A stretch of 64,000 nucleotides of DNA from Neoarius graeffei (lineage: Eukaryota; Chordata; Actinopteri; Siluriformes; Ariidae), in assembly GCF_027579695.1 (NCBI RefSeq), contig NC_083587.1:47231521-47295520 (forward strand), read 5' to 3'. Below the pieces are notes generated by a model. It was not told the origin of the DNA. It searched no databases and saw only the letters and a list, made by a program, of their open reading frames with translations. The position numbers and the translations under genes are program-made. Numbering within the stretch: position 1 is the stretch's first letter; every line of letters begins with the position of its first letter. This document shows positions 22,636-33,100 of this stretch, one piece after another.

Positions 22636-23320
22636 CCTCCAAATAAGTGTTCAAAATAAGAGGAACATGTATTTGTCTCTTAAATCCAGGCCGTTCCCTG
22701 TAATCTGTAACAACGGTTGGAGAAAGTAATGGCAAATAGTGAGTGCACAAACCATAGAAGGGAAACTGTACACAGCACCAGGGCAGCGTGATGGTATGTC
22801 TACTTTTAGATTGTATTAGCTTAGCAATGAACACACTCGTCACTCGATGAGTTTCACGTCTTTACGATGGATACTTAAATGTGTGTTAGGTATTATTGTT
22901 GCAGTCTAAGCAGTCATTGTAGCAGCTAGATGAGCGAGAACCGAAAGGGTCTGTGCCATAAACCGTTATTTCTGTATGGCGTTGCTAATGTGTCGTTACT
23001 GTTGTTATTTCTCCCTCTGCTCGCCCTGTAAATGCCCTACGTCACTGGATAGTGAAGGTGTTTTCTGCATCTCGCTCCTTTTTCTTGTATGTTCTCCGTT
23101 TGTCGCCTTCCTCGCATTCAAACCAATTCGAGCCGAAGTCCGCTACATGTCCAAAATGGTGGTCGCGTTTACGAAGGTCACGTGACTGAAAAGGGTCTAT
23201 ACAGCTCACTTCAGGCGAGAAGCGAGGTACGCCCTGGACAGGTCTTCAGTCTATCATGAGGCTAATACAGAGATGAATAGCTATTCACACTTATGGGCAA
23301 TTTATGCCTCATTCAAACCA

Positions 23321-24432
23321 ATGACCAGGGTCAGACCTGGGCTATTTGACCAGTGTTCAACCCTTCTTTTGTCAGTTAACTCAGGCAGGAAATGGGCAGA
23401 TATCTCACACCTCATGCACACTTACTTTCCTCTTGGCTGCATTGTTCTGCACCTTTATTTCATTTTCCCACAGATCAGAGGGAGAGAGAGAGAGACAGAA
23501 AGTTAAGTTTTGTAAGTGCCTGCAGAACAAAACACTGAAAGCACTGTGCACCCCCATTTGCAAATGAGATTCGTTCGTCCTGACCTGGCTGTTAGTGACC
23601 CAGGTGATGCCATTCACATTGAAATCGACCCTTGTCCAACACATTTTGAGATGTGGGTCTCAAAGCTGAGTCAGACAACATAGGTTGACCCTTTCAAACA
23701 CAAATCAACGTGAGTATAACCCTGGTTGGCCATTTGGTTTGAAAGGGGTTTTAAAGTAGCCTACCTGACCTAATCTGCATGTCTTTGGACTGTGGAAGGC
23801 AGCAGTGCTAACCATTGGATCATCCTTTTGTTTTCATTTTGAAAAATGAAAAACATTTGAACACAATATATACAGAGCCCAATATTCTAAAATAAACATT
23901 TTAGATTTTAATGTCTCCATTAAAATTGTTATTCTGTAAATTATTAGTCAACCCAAATTCAGAAAAGAAAAAAATAGAAATTTCTCCTATCAATGTGCTC
24001 TGGAATAACCACAATAAACAAATATTATACAACCCTGACTAGAAAAAAGAAGTTACCGAAGATGGATGGATGAAAGAATGAATCTTATTAAGGTCTTTGG
24101 CCACCAGTTTCAGAGAACAGTGATGTAGATTCTACAAGTCACCACAACTGTACTAGTGGGCTGAACACCATTATTCCAAAGGATATGAGTGGCAGTGGGG
24201 GTGTGGTCGGGCATCAGCTATGGCCAGAGTGGAGGTAGGTAGAACTAGCAAGTAATGCATGCTGAGTCTCACCTGTGTGGGCATTTGTGTATCAGGTTGA
24301 GACCTGCAAATGAAAAGATGTTCCACTGAAAAATGAGAGTAGCAGTCTAAGAAATTGCTTCAAAATCTCTCAAATGTGTTTAGTCTCATGACAGTGAATG
24401 CTCCCATCATTCCCACAGCCAAGTTTTGTTTG
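23321..24432. other. Non-coding stretch, SINE debris
   Basis: No gene. A short SINE-derived scrap (CTGCATGTCTTTGGACTGTGG) lies near 23776. The rest is unremarkable. Confidence 0.5.
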
Positions 24433-24740
24433 TTTTATCTGTAACCGCTTATCCCATGCGGGGTCGCAGGGCAAGCTGGAGCCTATCCCAGCTGACCATG
24501 GGCGAGAGGCAGGGTACACCCTGGACAAGTTGCCAGCTCATTGCAGGGCTGACACACACATAGAGACACAAACAACCATTCACACTCACGGTCAATTTAG
24601 AGCCACCAATTAGCCTAACCTGCATATCTTTGGACTGTGGGAGGAAACTTATGCAGACACGGGGAGAACATGCAAACTCCACACAGAAAGACCCTCGTCA
24701 GCCACTGGACTCGAACCCAGAACCTTCTTGCCCACAGCCA
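24433..24740 (-). mobile_element. SINE-A copy, head partly lost
   Basis: Starts with the complement of the tail (TAACCGCTTATCCCATGCGG), runs through the shared body, and stops at GAACCCAGAACCTTCTTGCC before the A box. Confidence 0.85.
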
Positions 24741-24821
24741 AGAAGCTACAATAAAAGCAATGCATGGAGTTTTTCCTAGAGCAAAGGTGTTTGCACTGAT
24801 AACAAGGTGTATGGAATGATA

Positions 24822-25160
24822 AGAAGAACAACTTTTATTCATCACATGCTTGTGAAATTCCTCTCTGCATTTAACCCATCTGAAGCAGTGAACACACACA
24901 CATACATACCCAGAGCAGTGGGCAGCCATGCTAACAGCACTCAGGGAGCAGTTGGGAGTTAGGTGCCTCGCTCAAGGCCGTCCCATGTTAACCTAACTGC
25001 ATGTCTTTGGACGAAATCAGAACACTCAGAGGAAACCCACATAGACACAGGGAGAACATGCAAACTCCACACAGAAAGGTCCCGCTGGTCGCTGGGTTCG
25101 AACCCAGAACCTTCTTGCTGTGAGGCGACCATGCTAACCACTTACACCGCCTTGCCGCCC
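24822..25160 (-). mobile_element. SINE-B copy
   Basis: Minus strand: tail complement AACTTTTATTCATCACATGC, CAGAGCAGTGGGCAGCCATG, CAAGGCCG, then shared body and full head ending CTAACCACTTACACCGCCTTG. Confidence 0.85.
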
Positions 25161-25585
25161 ATAAACGTACATGTCCACACCCATTTGCAACTGAGCAATG
25201 ATTTTTGACGTCTTTTGAAGTCTGACATTTTCCATCTGTTATCGAGAATGTCATTGTGCTTGAGATGGAATAGTTTGGGTCTCCTACTATAGCCAAATAA
25301 TATCCACTGAAACACACTGCATCTTGATCAGTGAAGTTTCTTCTTTAAGACCCTTGATCTTTTAAGATAAATTGCCTTGTTAGAGCAGCCAAATACAGCT
25401 TAGCTTTTTAGAGTTGAATTTTACTTGATGCTATTCTTCGTGTACACGTGACGTCATGCTTATTTTCCAAACCGGAAGTCCACCATGTTGAATGATAACA
25501 ACAACCAAGATAGCGGCGCTTCACATAAGAGCTGCTGCAACACTTTGTGATTTTCTTTGGATTTCATTGCCTTTGAAGAAAGACA

Positions 25586-25849
25586 ATGCCGACTTTGTGT
25601 GTGGGATATAATTGCGGTAATAATGCTACTCATGACAAAGAGAAACAGTTCTTCAGAATTCCCAAAAGAATTAAAAATGATGACAAAACAGATGAAGAAC
25701 TGTCCAGAGAAAGCCTTGCGCCGAGGTTGAAACACATACATCGTAAGGACTTAACTGAGGAAAAAGCTAATTACACCTGCGTGTGTGGCGACCACTTTAT
25801 ATCTGATAAGAGTTCATTGCTAATTAAAGCTATGTTTTCTGTTGATTAA
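25586..25849 (+). pseudogene. THAP-domain exon of ISL2EU element 2
   Basis: [20 protein letters not shown] opens the C-x4-C half of a THAP finger; [27 protein letters not shown] supplies the C-x2-H half and the spacer. The frame runs on to a stop without an obvious donor. THAP fingers are the sequence-specific DNA-binding part of P-element and ISL2EU transposases. Confidence 0.78.
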
Positions 25850-25996
25850 ATTGAATTTTTGAGCGGTGTTTCTTGAGATCGTCGAGAATGGTTTACACAA
25901 GCATGAACAAGCACCTTGTCGTCTTTTAATTCTTTGGTGAGAAGACTACCAATCCAGTCAGACACAAAGAAATTGCAGGCACCAATCTAGGCTCTG

Positions 25997-26794
25997 AGGT
26001 GGTGTTTACATTAGACCATATCTGTCTCGTTTTCGTCGCGGATGCACTGTTCGTTCACATTAAAACGCCGGGAAACGACTCCACAGGCGGAACAACTTGA
26101 ATCCGCCAGGGCCCACGTATTCAACCCAGTTCGTATCTGATCCGGTGCTGTGTAAACATTGAGATACGAGGAAACGCAGTGCTGAGCTCTAGCTGACGTC
26201 GTCATTGGACAACGTCACTGTGACATCCACCTTCCTGATTCGCTGGCGTTGGTCATGCCACGTTGGTCATGTGACGCGACTGCTGAAAAACGGCGCGGAC
26301 TTCACTTCATTAAAGAGTATAAAAGTATGAATATAATGCTTTGCTTTGTCATTCTTAATGTTGTTCATGGTAAGATGCAAATACTGCCCATTGTGTAGTT
26401 ATGATTGTCTTTAGGCTTGCCATCCTTCCACTTGCAAGTGGTGAGTGACTTGCGCATGCCCGATATGCACTGGGATCACACACACAGCGGCTCAGTCCCG
26501 AATCACTGCTCGTGCGCTTCACTCGCGCGCTCTGTGAGCTGCGCAGGGCCGGAGTGTGCACCCTCCAGAGGGCACTCGCTGTTCAGGGCGGAGTGATTTG
26601 GAGCGCAAGATGCCTGTGCGGAGCCGAGCCGCTGAGGAGGAAGTGCTGAGCCGCACTACACATTTCAACTTGCGTGCCGTCTAATTAGTCATGTGATTAG
26701 CGTATTCGTGTATTGGCGTTGCTGTGTGCACGTGAATCGTTTTAAAAACGTTAATCTGATGATCCGCTGATATGGTCTAATGTAAACCCCACCT
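25997..26794. mobile_element. MITE family 2, copy 1
   Basis: 26-bp ends AGGTGGTGTTTACATTAGAC... and complement differ at one position. Copy 2, in the opposite orientation, is at 28769-29451. The interiors share CGGATCATC, the CAAGTGGAAGGATGGCAAGC segment and CG-rich blocks. Confidence 0.85.
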
Positions 26795-26920
26795 AATAGA
26801 CCTTGTGCACCTACTTCATAGGTCAGAGGTCAAGTTTGTTTATCCGCCATATTGGGTATTAAGCCGCAGCTCACTTCACACGCGGAAATTTTTGGAGAAT
26901 GATTAACATTTTCAGTCAGA

Positions 26921-27115
26921 ATGGCTTGTTGTGTGGCAGTAGGGTGCTCTAACAGAAAAAGCATGAAGGGTTTATCGTTTTACCGGTTCCCCGCTGATCA
27001 AGAGCGGAGGAAGAAGTGGATTGCTGCCGTTAAACGTGTTGACTGGGAACCAAGCCAACACTTGAGATTGTGTGCCCAACATTTCGTGTCAGACAAGTGG
27101 CTTCTACCCCTGTAA
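26921..27115 (+). pseudogene. THAP-domain exon of ISL2EU element 3
   Basis: MACCVAVGCSNRKSMKGLSF, YRFPADQERRKKWIAAVKR, then DWEPSQHLRLCAQHFVSDKW: a complete-looking C2CH THAP finger of normal spacing. The frame stops right after it and the transposase core is absent, so this is a DNA-binding stub. It is the best preserved THAP finger of the four. Confidence 0.82.
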
Positions 27116-27429
27116 TGTTGTTTTGTAACTGTTTCAGTATAATGCGTAAATAATATACATTTTTGTAATAAACATGATACGCTTGTGCATTTTCAATTTT
27201 TATGTTTCCTATATCACTGACTCATGGCATTCTACATTGCCATTACTAAAACTAGTAATAGATCTAGTAATATCTATACATAATAGTTAGTACTACTACT
27301 AATTAAAAAACAGAATCATGCTACATGATTCGTTGTATCACGTTTCGTTTCAACTTCGATAATAGCGATATGCAAATAAGATCTATTCTGAAAAGTCAAT
27401 GTATGGTACGCACCTGTGAAGAAATAACA

Positions 27430-27747
27430 AAACGCTTTTCACACATATGAACTAGCACGTTCCGTACCCATCCTGAGGAAAAATATCTGTAAGCTTCTAG
27501 TGACTTGTAGGCTTTTAGTGACTGACCACTGTAACCCCCTGGCATGTTGATTAGATAGTGATATACATCGGGGTAACTTACGTCTGGCAGCTCATTACTT
27601 GAACAATCAAGTGCAGATTTGGTTTCACTCTTACTAATGATGGGTCGACCCCTAAGACAGCAATCTTATCTCTATAGCGATTTTTTGCTGTGGCATCCAG
27701 GGACTCAGCATAAGTCGAGAGGCAGACTTGAGAAGATGACATCGCGA
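27430..27747 (-). pseudogene. YqaJ-nuclease partner gene, N-terminal fragment
   Basis: From ATG near 27747: MSSSQVCLSTYAESLDATAK, NRYRDKIAVLGVDPSLV; after a frameshift near 27620 it continues ELPDVSYPDVYHYLINMPGG and SLKAYKSLEAYRYFSSGWV. The pattern S-x3-RY-x2-K, D-P-x-L, YPD-x-x-x-YL and AYKSLEAY-x-x-F-x-x-GWV is the N-terminal region of the SWIM/YqaJ-exonuclease proteins that are abundant in fish and cnidarian mobile elements. The nuclease domain itself is not present. Confidence 0.72.
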
Positions 27748-27849
27748 CAGCGGGTATCACTAACAAACTTGCGAAAGCGTGATCCCCAATATGGCGGTGT
27801 AAACAGATAATCACGTGACCATGACGTCACATGCACAAGGTCTATAAGC

Positions 27850-28110
27850 CTTCATTTGTGCCTTGGTTGTCCACGAGGTTTGTAGAACAAGATAGTTCAC
27901 AATATCAGGGTATTCAGTCGCTGGTAAGGAGGCTAAATCCTCTGTATAATCGGACTGCTTTAACATATACGGGTCAAAGCCACAAATTTCAGCTTTTTCT
28001 CTGAATCATGACTTGGCAGAGAACTCCAGAGAATCATCATATTTCAAGAAAGTCGGAGATGCATCTTATTGTTCGCATGAGATAGCATTTTGGATTTGTA
28101 TATCATCCAA
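27850..28110 (-). pseudogene. YqaJ partner fragment of ISL2EU element 2
   Basis: The minus strand reads SLEFSAKS, a stop, FREKAEICGFDPYMLKQSDY, then [15 protein letters not shown]. These are the same D-P-Y and YPDIVNYLV landmarks as in element 3 and in the copy at about 33014-33236. One nonsense codon is visible (TGA where the other copy has AGA). Confidence 0.7.
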
Positions 28111-28167
28111 CATGGCGGTGGGTGCATACGTCACACTATTTTGTCACATGGTTGCGCACGAAGAATA

Positions 28168-28383
28168 CGAGGGTAAGTCAAAACGTTCTAAGACAAACTG
28201 AAAAAAATCTTTATTTATGAAAATAGCAAAGCTATTTCTCTACATATCCTCCAATTAAGTCTAAACGCTTCTGCAAGCGATGTTTCTATCGGAGAATTCC
28301 TTCTTTGTATTCCTTTTTTTGAATTCTTTTGAATTCCTTTTGAAATTATAACATCTGTCTTAGAATTTTTTGACTTACCCTCG
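28168..28383. mobile_element. Mariner-type MITE (216 bp)
   Basis: Inverted ends CGAGGGTAAGTCAAAACGTT and AATTTTTTGACTTACCCTCG, flanked by TA (28166-28167, 28384-28385). It abuts the right end of ISL2EU element 2. No coding frame. The ends match the GAGGGTAAGTCAAAA style of vertebrate and invertebrate mariners. Confidence 0.85.
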
Positions 28384-28567
28384 TACTAGGCTATACTAGG
28401 CTCTGTACTTCATTGCAAATAGTACAGGATGTGATGCTAAATAACGAGGATGGAAGCCATATGATTGTTAAATTAAACTAAATTTGTGATGGTGAATGTA
28501 ATAATTGCCACTAACACTCTTCATGCAGCAATGTATTATATCTTTATTTGAATGCTTGCCATCTTCT

Positions 28568-29637
28568 CATCTCATCTCATCTCATCTCATCTCATTATCT
28601 CTAGCCGCTTTATCCTGTTCTACAGGGTCGCAGGCAAGCTGGAGCCTATCCCAGCTGACTACGGGCGAAAGGCGGGGTACACCCTGGACAAGTCACCAGG
28701 TCATCACAGGGCTGACACATAGACACAGACAACCATTCACACTCACATTCACACCTACGGTCAATTAAGGCTACGTTTACATTACGTCGAATCAGCGGAT
28801 CATCAGATTAACGTTCTTAAAACGATTCGCGTTTACACTAAAACCGTTAGCCGTGCACACAGCAACGCCAATATGCGGATACGCTCGGCTCCGCAGGCAT
28901 CCTGTGCTCCAAATCACTCCGCCCTGAACAGCGAGTGCCCTCTGGAGGGTGCGCACTCCGGCCCTGCGCAGCTCACAGAGCGCGCGAGTGAAGTGAACAA
29001 GCCACGATTCGGGACTGAGCCGCTGTGTGTGTGTGATCCCAGTGCATATCACTTACTACTTGCAAGTGGAAGGATGGCAAGCCTAAAGACAATCATAACT
29101 ACACAATGGGCAGTATTTGCATCAGTATTTGCAGTATTTTCATACTTTTATACTCTTTAATGAAAGGTGATACAAGGCGGAAGTCCGCGCGGTTTTTCAG
29201 CAGTCGCGTCACATGACCAACGCCAGCGAATCAGGAAGGTGGATGTCACAGTGACGTTGTCCAATGAGACGCCAGCTAGAGCTCAGCACAGCGTATCCGC
29301 GTATTTTGAATGTTTACACAGCACCGGAGCTGACACGATCTGGATTGAATACGTGGACGCTGGCGGATTCCCGTTTCCAGGCGGTTTAATGTAAACGGAC
29401 AGTGCATCCGCGAAGAAAACGAGACAGATATGGTCTAGTGTAAACGTAGCCTTAAAGTCACCAGTTAACCTAACCTGCATGTCTTTGGACTGTGGGGGAA
29501 ACCGGAGCACCCAGAGGAAACCCACGCGGACAGAACATGCAAACTCCATACAGAAAGGCCCTCGCCGGCCACTGGGCTCGAACCCAGACCTTCTTGCTGT
29601 GAGGTGACAGCGCTAACCACTACACCACCGTGCCGCC
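28568..29637 (-). mobile_element. SINE-A copy with 15-bp target duplication, split by a MITE
   Basis: Minus strand, with a (CTCAT)n tail at the left and the complement of the A box (GCGCTAACCACTACACCACC) at the right. The perfect direct repeat TGCTTGCCATCTTCT flanks it (28553-28567, 29638-29652), proving LINE-mediated insertion. The MITE 28769-29451 lies inside. Confidence 0.93.
28769..29451. mobile_element. MITE family 2, copy 2, inside the SINE
   Basis: Ends GGCTACGTTTACATTA and TAGTGTAAACGTAGCC with TTAA on both sides (28765-28768, 29452-29455). Reverse orientation relative to 25997-26794. It carries a possible first exon (MASLKTIITTQWAVFASV) near 29074. The TTAA could be a target duplication, but copy 1 does not confirm it. 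Confidence 0.83.
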
Positions 29638-29652
29638 TGCTTGCCATCTTCT

Positions 29653-30177
29653 CCTTTATAAATGTATTTTTATTTTTAAACCGTTTCTTGCTTTTCTGTT
29701 ATATAATATCCCAGTTGACAACTAAGAATATGAGTGATCTGTTTCTTCAGTCTGGATTTAATCCCCTGATTTTTTTCTTCTTCCAGACTTGGAAAGTGCT
29801 TGTATTAAAAAAAAAAAAAACAGATGAGGAAAAATGTGTGTAAATATAAAAGAGCAGGAGGGAAAACTGCAAACCATTACAAACATTCTCATAAAGTCAT
29901 TCTCATGACAGCATGTTGGTACTCTGTACCCTAGTTTGATCAGATACACTCATTGCACTTGAGCACTTCACATTTGTGTGTCTACAGTTGTGCTCTGGAT
30001 CACTGTTTCCATGTGAAGGCAGGCGTGCCAGTCCCATATAAGGTCACATGGCTCACACTGATGATGTAATCAAAGAAGAGGTTTCCTTCTCTCTTCTCAT
30101 GCACAGAAAGAGAAGGAGAGAGAGACTGCCAAGAGCAGTAAAAAAGCACAAGGCCAGGAAAAGAATATCTCTTCGTC
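29653..30177. other. Upstream region of glipr2
   Basis: No further repeat recognised. The 100 bases before the glipr2 ATG are purine-rich (AGAAAGAGAAGGAGAGAGAG) and probably 5' UTR. No TATA box is obvious. Confidence 0.4.
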
Positions 30178-33100
30178 ATGGGCAAGTCAGGTAAGAGAAC
30201 TGAATTTTGGATGCCTATGTCATCATTTTCTTATATTTAATAACAGTAATTTTCCATAAGAAACAGGCCTGGTTGGTGTGTGTATTTGTTTGTTTGGTGG
30301 GTGTGTGTGTGTGCGTGAGAGAGAGAGAGAGAGAGAGCATAGTCCCTGCATTGTTCAGCATTTAGTATGATGCAATTGATTTTTTATAAATGGGCTCCTT
30401 CAATTGCCACAATTATTGTTATTATAAGGATGCATTTTTTAAACTTTTGGTGCTAACTTCAAGTCTAAGGTCCAGGTTTTAAAGATCCTTCATGTCTGAA
30501 TCTTGCTAAGTACCCAATCTGGCAAAAATAAGGCTTAGAAATGTCCTGCCTTGATATAATGTGGTCCCTGTAGCTGGTAAGAATAAGGTTGTGTGTTTAG
30601 CAGAAGAAAAAAAAACTACATCATTTGTAAGCTATTATAAATAAAGTTATTTCTTCTAGTGTATATAACAAGGGTGTGTGCTTATTACAGTGTACATACT
30701 GTTAAAATGCTCACTTTTTTTCTTTTTTTCAATGGTGGGATGTCAATCGTACACTGGGTGTCTGTTTGACAAAACGGACAATCAGTATTCTATAATACAA
30801 ACGTGCCCTTAATCATACAAGTGTTTCGTGCCATCTTATACACTGCAGCCGTATCGTTTACTGTTGGCTATATGTCTCTCTCTTAGCCTCGAGGATATTC
30901 AGTGAGGAGGTGCTAAAATCTCATAATGAGTACAGAAAGAAGCATCAAGCACCGCCACTGAAGCTCTGCAACAAACTTTGCAGAGAGGCAGCGAGGTAAG
31001 GCTGCTCACACATGTTTACACGGTGGGAGTGAGTGACTGACAAGTAGGTTAAATTCATGTCTGCTGCACTGATGATAATGTCCTGATCTGTTTTTGCTCC
31101 ATATCAATTTGCTCTGCACCACCCACTGGGACTGTGTTCTTTTAGATATTCCGAGAGTTTGGCGAGCACCAGGATTTTAAAGCACAGTGTTGAATCGAGT
31201 AGAGGAAACTTTGGAGAAAATCTAGCCTGGGCGTCTTATGATCAAATGGGTAAGAGTACAGGTTTTTAAAAAAAATAATAAAAATAATTTTTACTGAATT
31301 ACTCAGAGACCTGGTCCCACCAAAAAAACCAACAAAAACCCCAACCCTACTCCTTCTGTTCATTCCTGTCTGCGCCTCTCTTTGCAACAGCTGGGACTGA
31401 TTTTGTAGTGACAGTCTCCTTGTTAGCCTTGTTAAGATGCTGACTAAGCGGAATGGAATGTCTGACCAGTCCAGGATTCATAAAGTGTGACAAACATACA
31501 CTGCAAAGTTTATAAAGAGCTCAAATGAAAAAAGGCCAAAAAAAAAAAAAAGTGTGCGCTTGAGTATATGATTTCTCACTGGTCAGTACTAATTATTGAC
31601 TATTATTCACTAAATGAAATGCTGAATGTTTTGATTAATTATTGTGATGTGGAAAAGTTAAATTATTTTGCATAATTGTCTTCTTTGGGCTTGCCAAAAT
31701 AGCTCAGTAGGGAGAGCGTTAGACTGAAGATCTAAAGGTCCCTGGTTCAATGCCAGGTTTCGGCATTGAGAAGTGTGGGTTGTATACGTCTAAGCCTTTG
31801 CCCAAGGGTATGTTTGATTTTTAGGTGGTGTAGTGGTTAGCACAGTCACCTCACAGCAAGAAGGTTCCAGGTTTGCGGCTGGCGAGGGCCTTTCTGTGTG
31901 GAGTTTGCATGTTCTCCCTGTGTTTCCGGTTTCCCCCACAATCCAAAGACATGCAGTTAGGTTGACGTGGGGTGGCCTTGGGTTGAGGTGCCCTTGAGCA
32001 AGGTACCTGACCCCTAACTGCTCCCCGGGCGCTCTGGTGTGGCTGCCCACTGCTCTGAGTCAGTGTGTTTACATGCACATCCAAATCGAGCTACTGTTGG
32101 TAATCAAGCTAAGGGTCCCAGCAGGGGTGCCAGAGAAATCCAATCCTACATGCACACAAGGAAATCGAGCTATTGTGTGAGGTACATTGTGCACCCGAGC
32201 CACAGGTGGGGCTACACGCCCCATCGTGTTGGTACACTTCCGGTTGTCGTCATGAAGAAGAGCTATTCAAGAGTATAAACAAAGTTATCAGTTCCGTGTT
32301 CACAAGAAGAACGACGACGAGGTTCCTCCTGACCTCTTCTGCTGCTCGCTACTACTACTGTTGTCATGCCAACCGAGGCTGTTGTGTTTCCCGCTTGTGG
32401 TCTCGTCACTCGTCACTTCCGGAAGGGGCAGTGCTGAAGTAAGTAGCTCGACTACGTAGCTCGAGAGGGTTTACATGCACTAAGTAGCTCGGCTACAATC
32501 GCATAATCTAGGTCGCGTAGCTCGATTACGAGAAATCCAGTTCGGTTCGATTTCATCCGAGCTAAGGTGTTTCCATGGCATTTAGAACTTCGATTTCAGT
32601 CGAGCTACGGCAGAAATTCGAGTTTCTCTATGTGCATGTAAACGCACTGACTGTGTGCATGTGTTCACCGCTTCAGATGGGTTAAATGCAGAGGATGAAT
32701 TTCACTGTGCTTGAAAGTGTGCATGCGACAAATAAACGTTTCTTCTTCTTTATATTGCAAATGAAAAGTGCACAGTGCTACCGGTACACAGTTCCATCTC
32801 TTGAATTATATTTGGTACGCCCTTATTACAGGGTCAAGAGTATTTTACTGATCTTGTAATGCTATTATAAAACATCAGTGTATGCCCACAGTGTATGCTC
32901 ATGTAACATTTTCTTACTTTTTGCACAACTTTTTAAAATTCAATTCACCTTCGTGTGCAACCATGCGACAAAAATAGTGTGACGTATGCACCCGCCGCCA
33001 TGTTGGATGATATACAAATTCAAAATGCCGTCTTGTGCGAACAATAACTGTGATGTATCTCCGACTTTCTCGAAATATGATGATTCTCTGGAGTCCTCTG

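Larger units (their letters stand above)
21786..23198 (+). mobile_element. ISL2EU-type element 1 (THAP exon, AT target)
   Basis: Ends AGACCCTTTTCACGTGACG (left) and CTGAAAAGGGTCT (right), flanked by AT (21784-21785 and 23199-23200). Both ends share CGCGGCCGCCATTTTGGACA-like inner repeats. It is inserted in an old minus-strand SINE whose halves are visible at 21752-21783 and 23201-23320. It contains a THAP exon and is itself split by a small hAT-like MITE. 2-bp AT duplications plus a THAP exon match the ISL2EU group of the PIF/Harbinger-related transposons. Confidence 0.75.
26798..27843 (+). mobile_element. ISL2EU-type element 3, nested in element 2
   Basis: Ends AGACCTTGTGCACC and GCACAAGGTCT with AT duplications (26796-26797, 27844-27845). 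1046 bp containing both a THAP exon (+) and a YqaJ-partner fragment (-), with the middle of both genes deleted. Subterminal CACGTGACCATGACGTCAC lies at the right end. Confidence 0.8.
25435..28164 (+). mobile_element. ISL2EU-type element 2, host of two nested insertions
   Basis: Ends TCTTCGTGTACACGTGACG (left) and GTTGCGCACGAAGA (right) with AT on both sides (25433-25434, 28165-28166). The left part has a THAP exon on +; the right part (27846-28110) has a YqaJ-partner fragment on -, so the two genes converge. Between them lie a MITE (25997-26794) and ISL2EU element 3 (26798-27843). A reversed relative is at 32945-33964. Confidence 0.75.

Noticed and set aside
28561-28605. CRISPR-like or telomere-like array (CTCAT repeats)
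   Set aside because: It is the simple-repeat tail of a SINE bounded by a 15-bp target duplication.
28505-28768. Serine/threonine-rich coding frame
   Set aside because: It lies wholly in a minus-strand SINE; many frames of this type in the window are translations of the shared SINE body.
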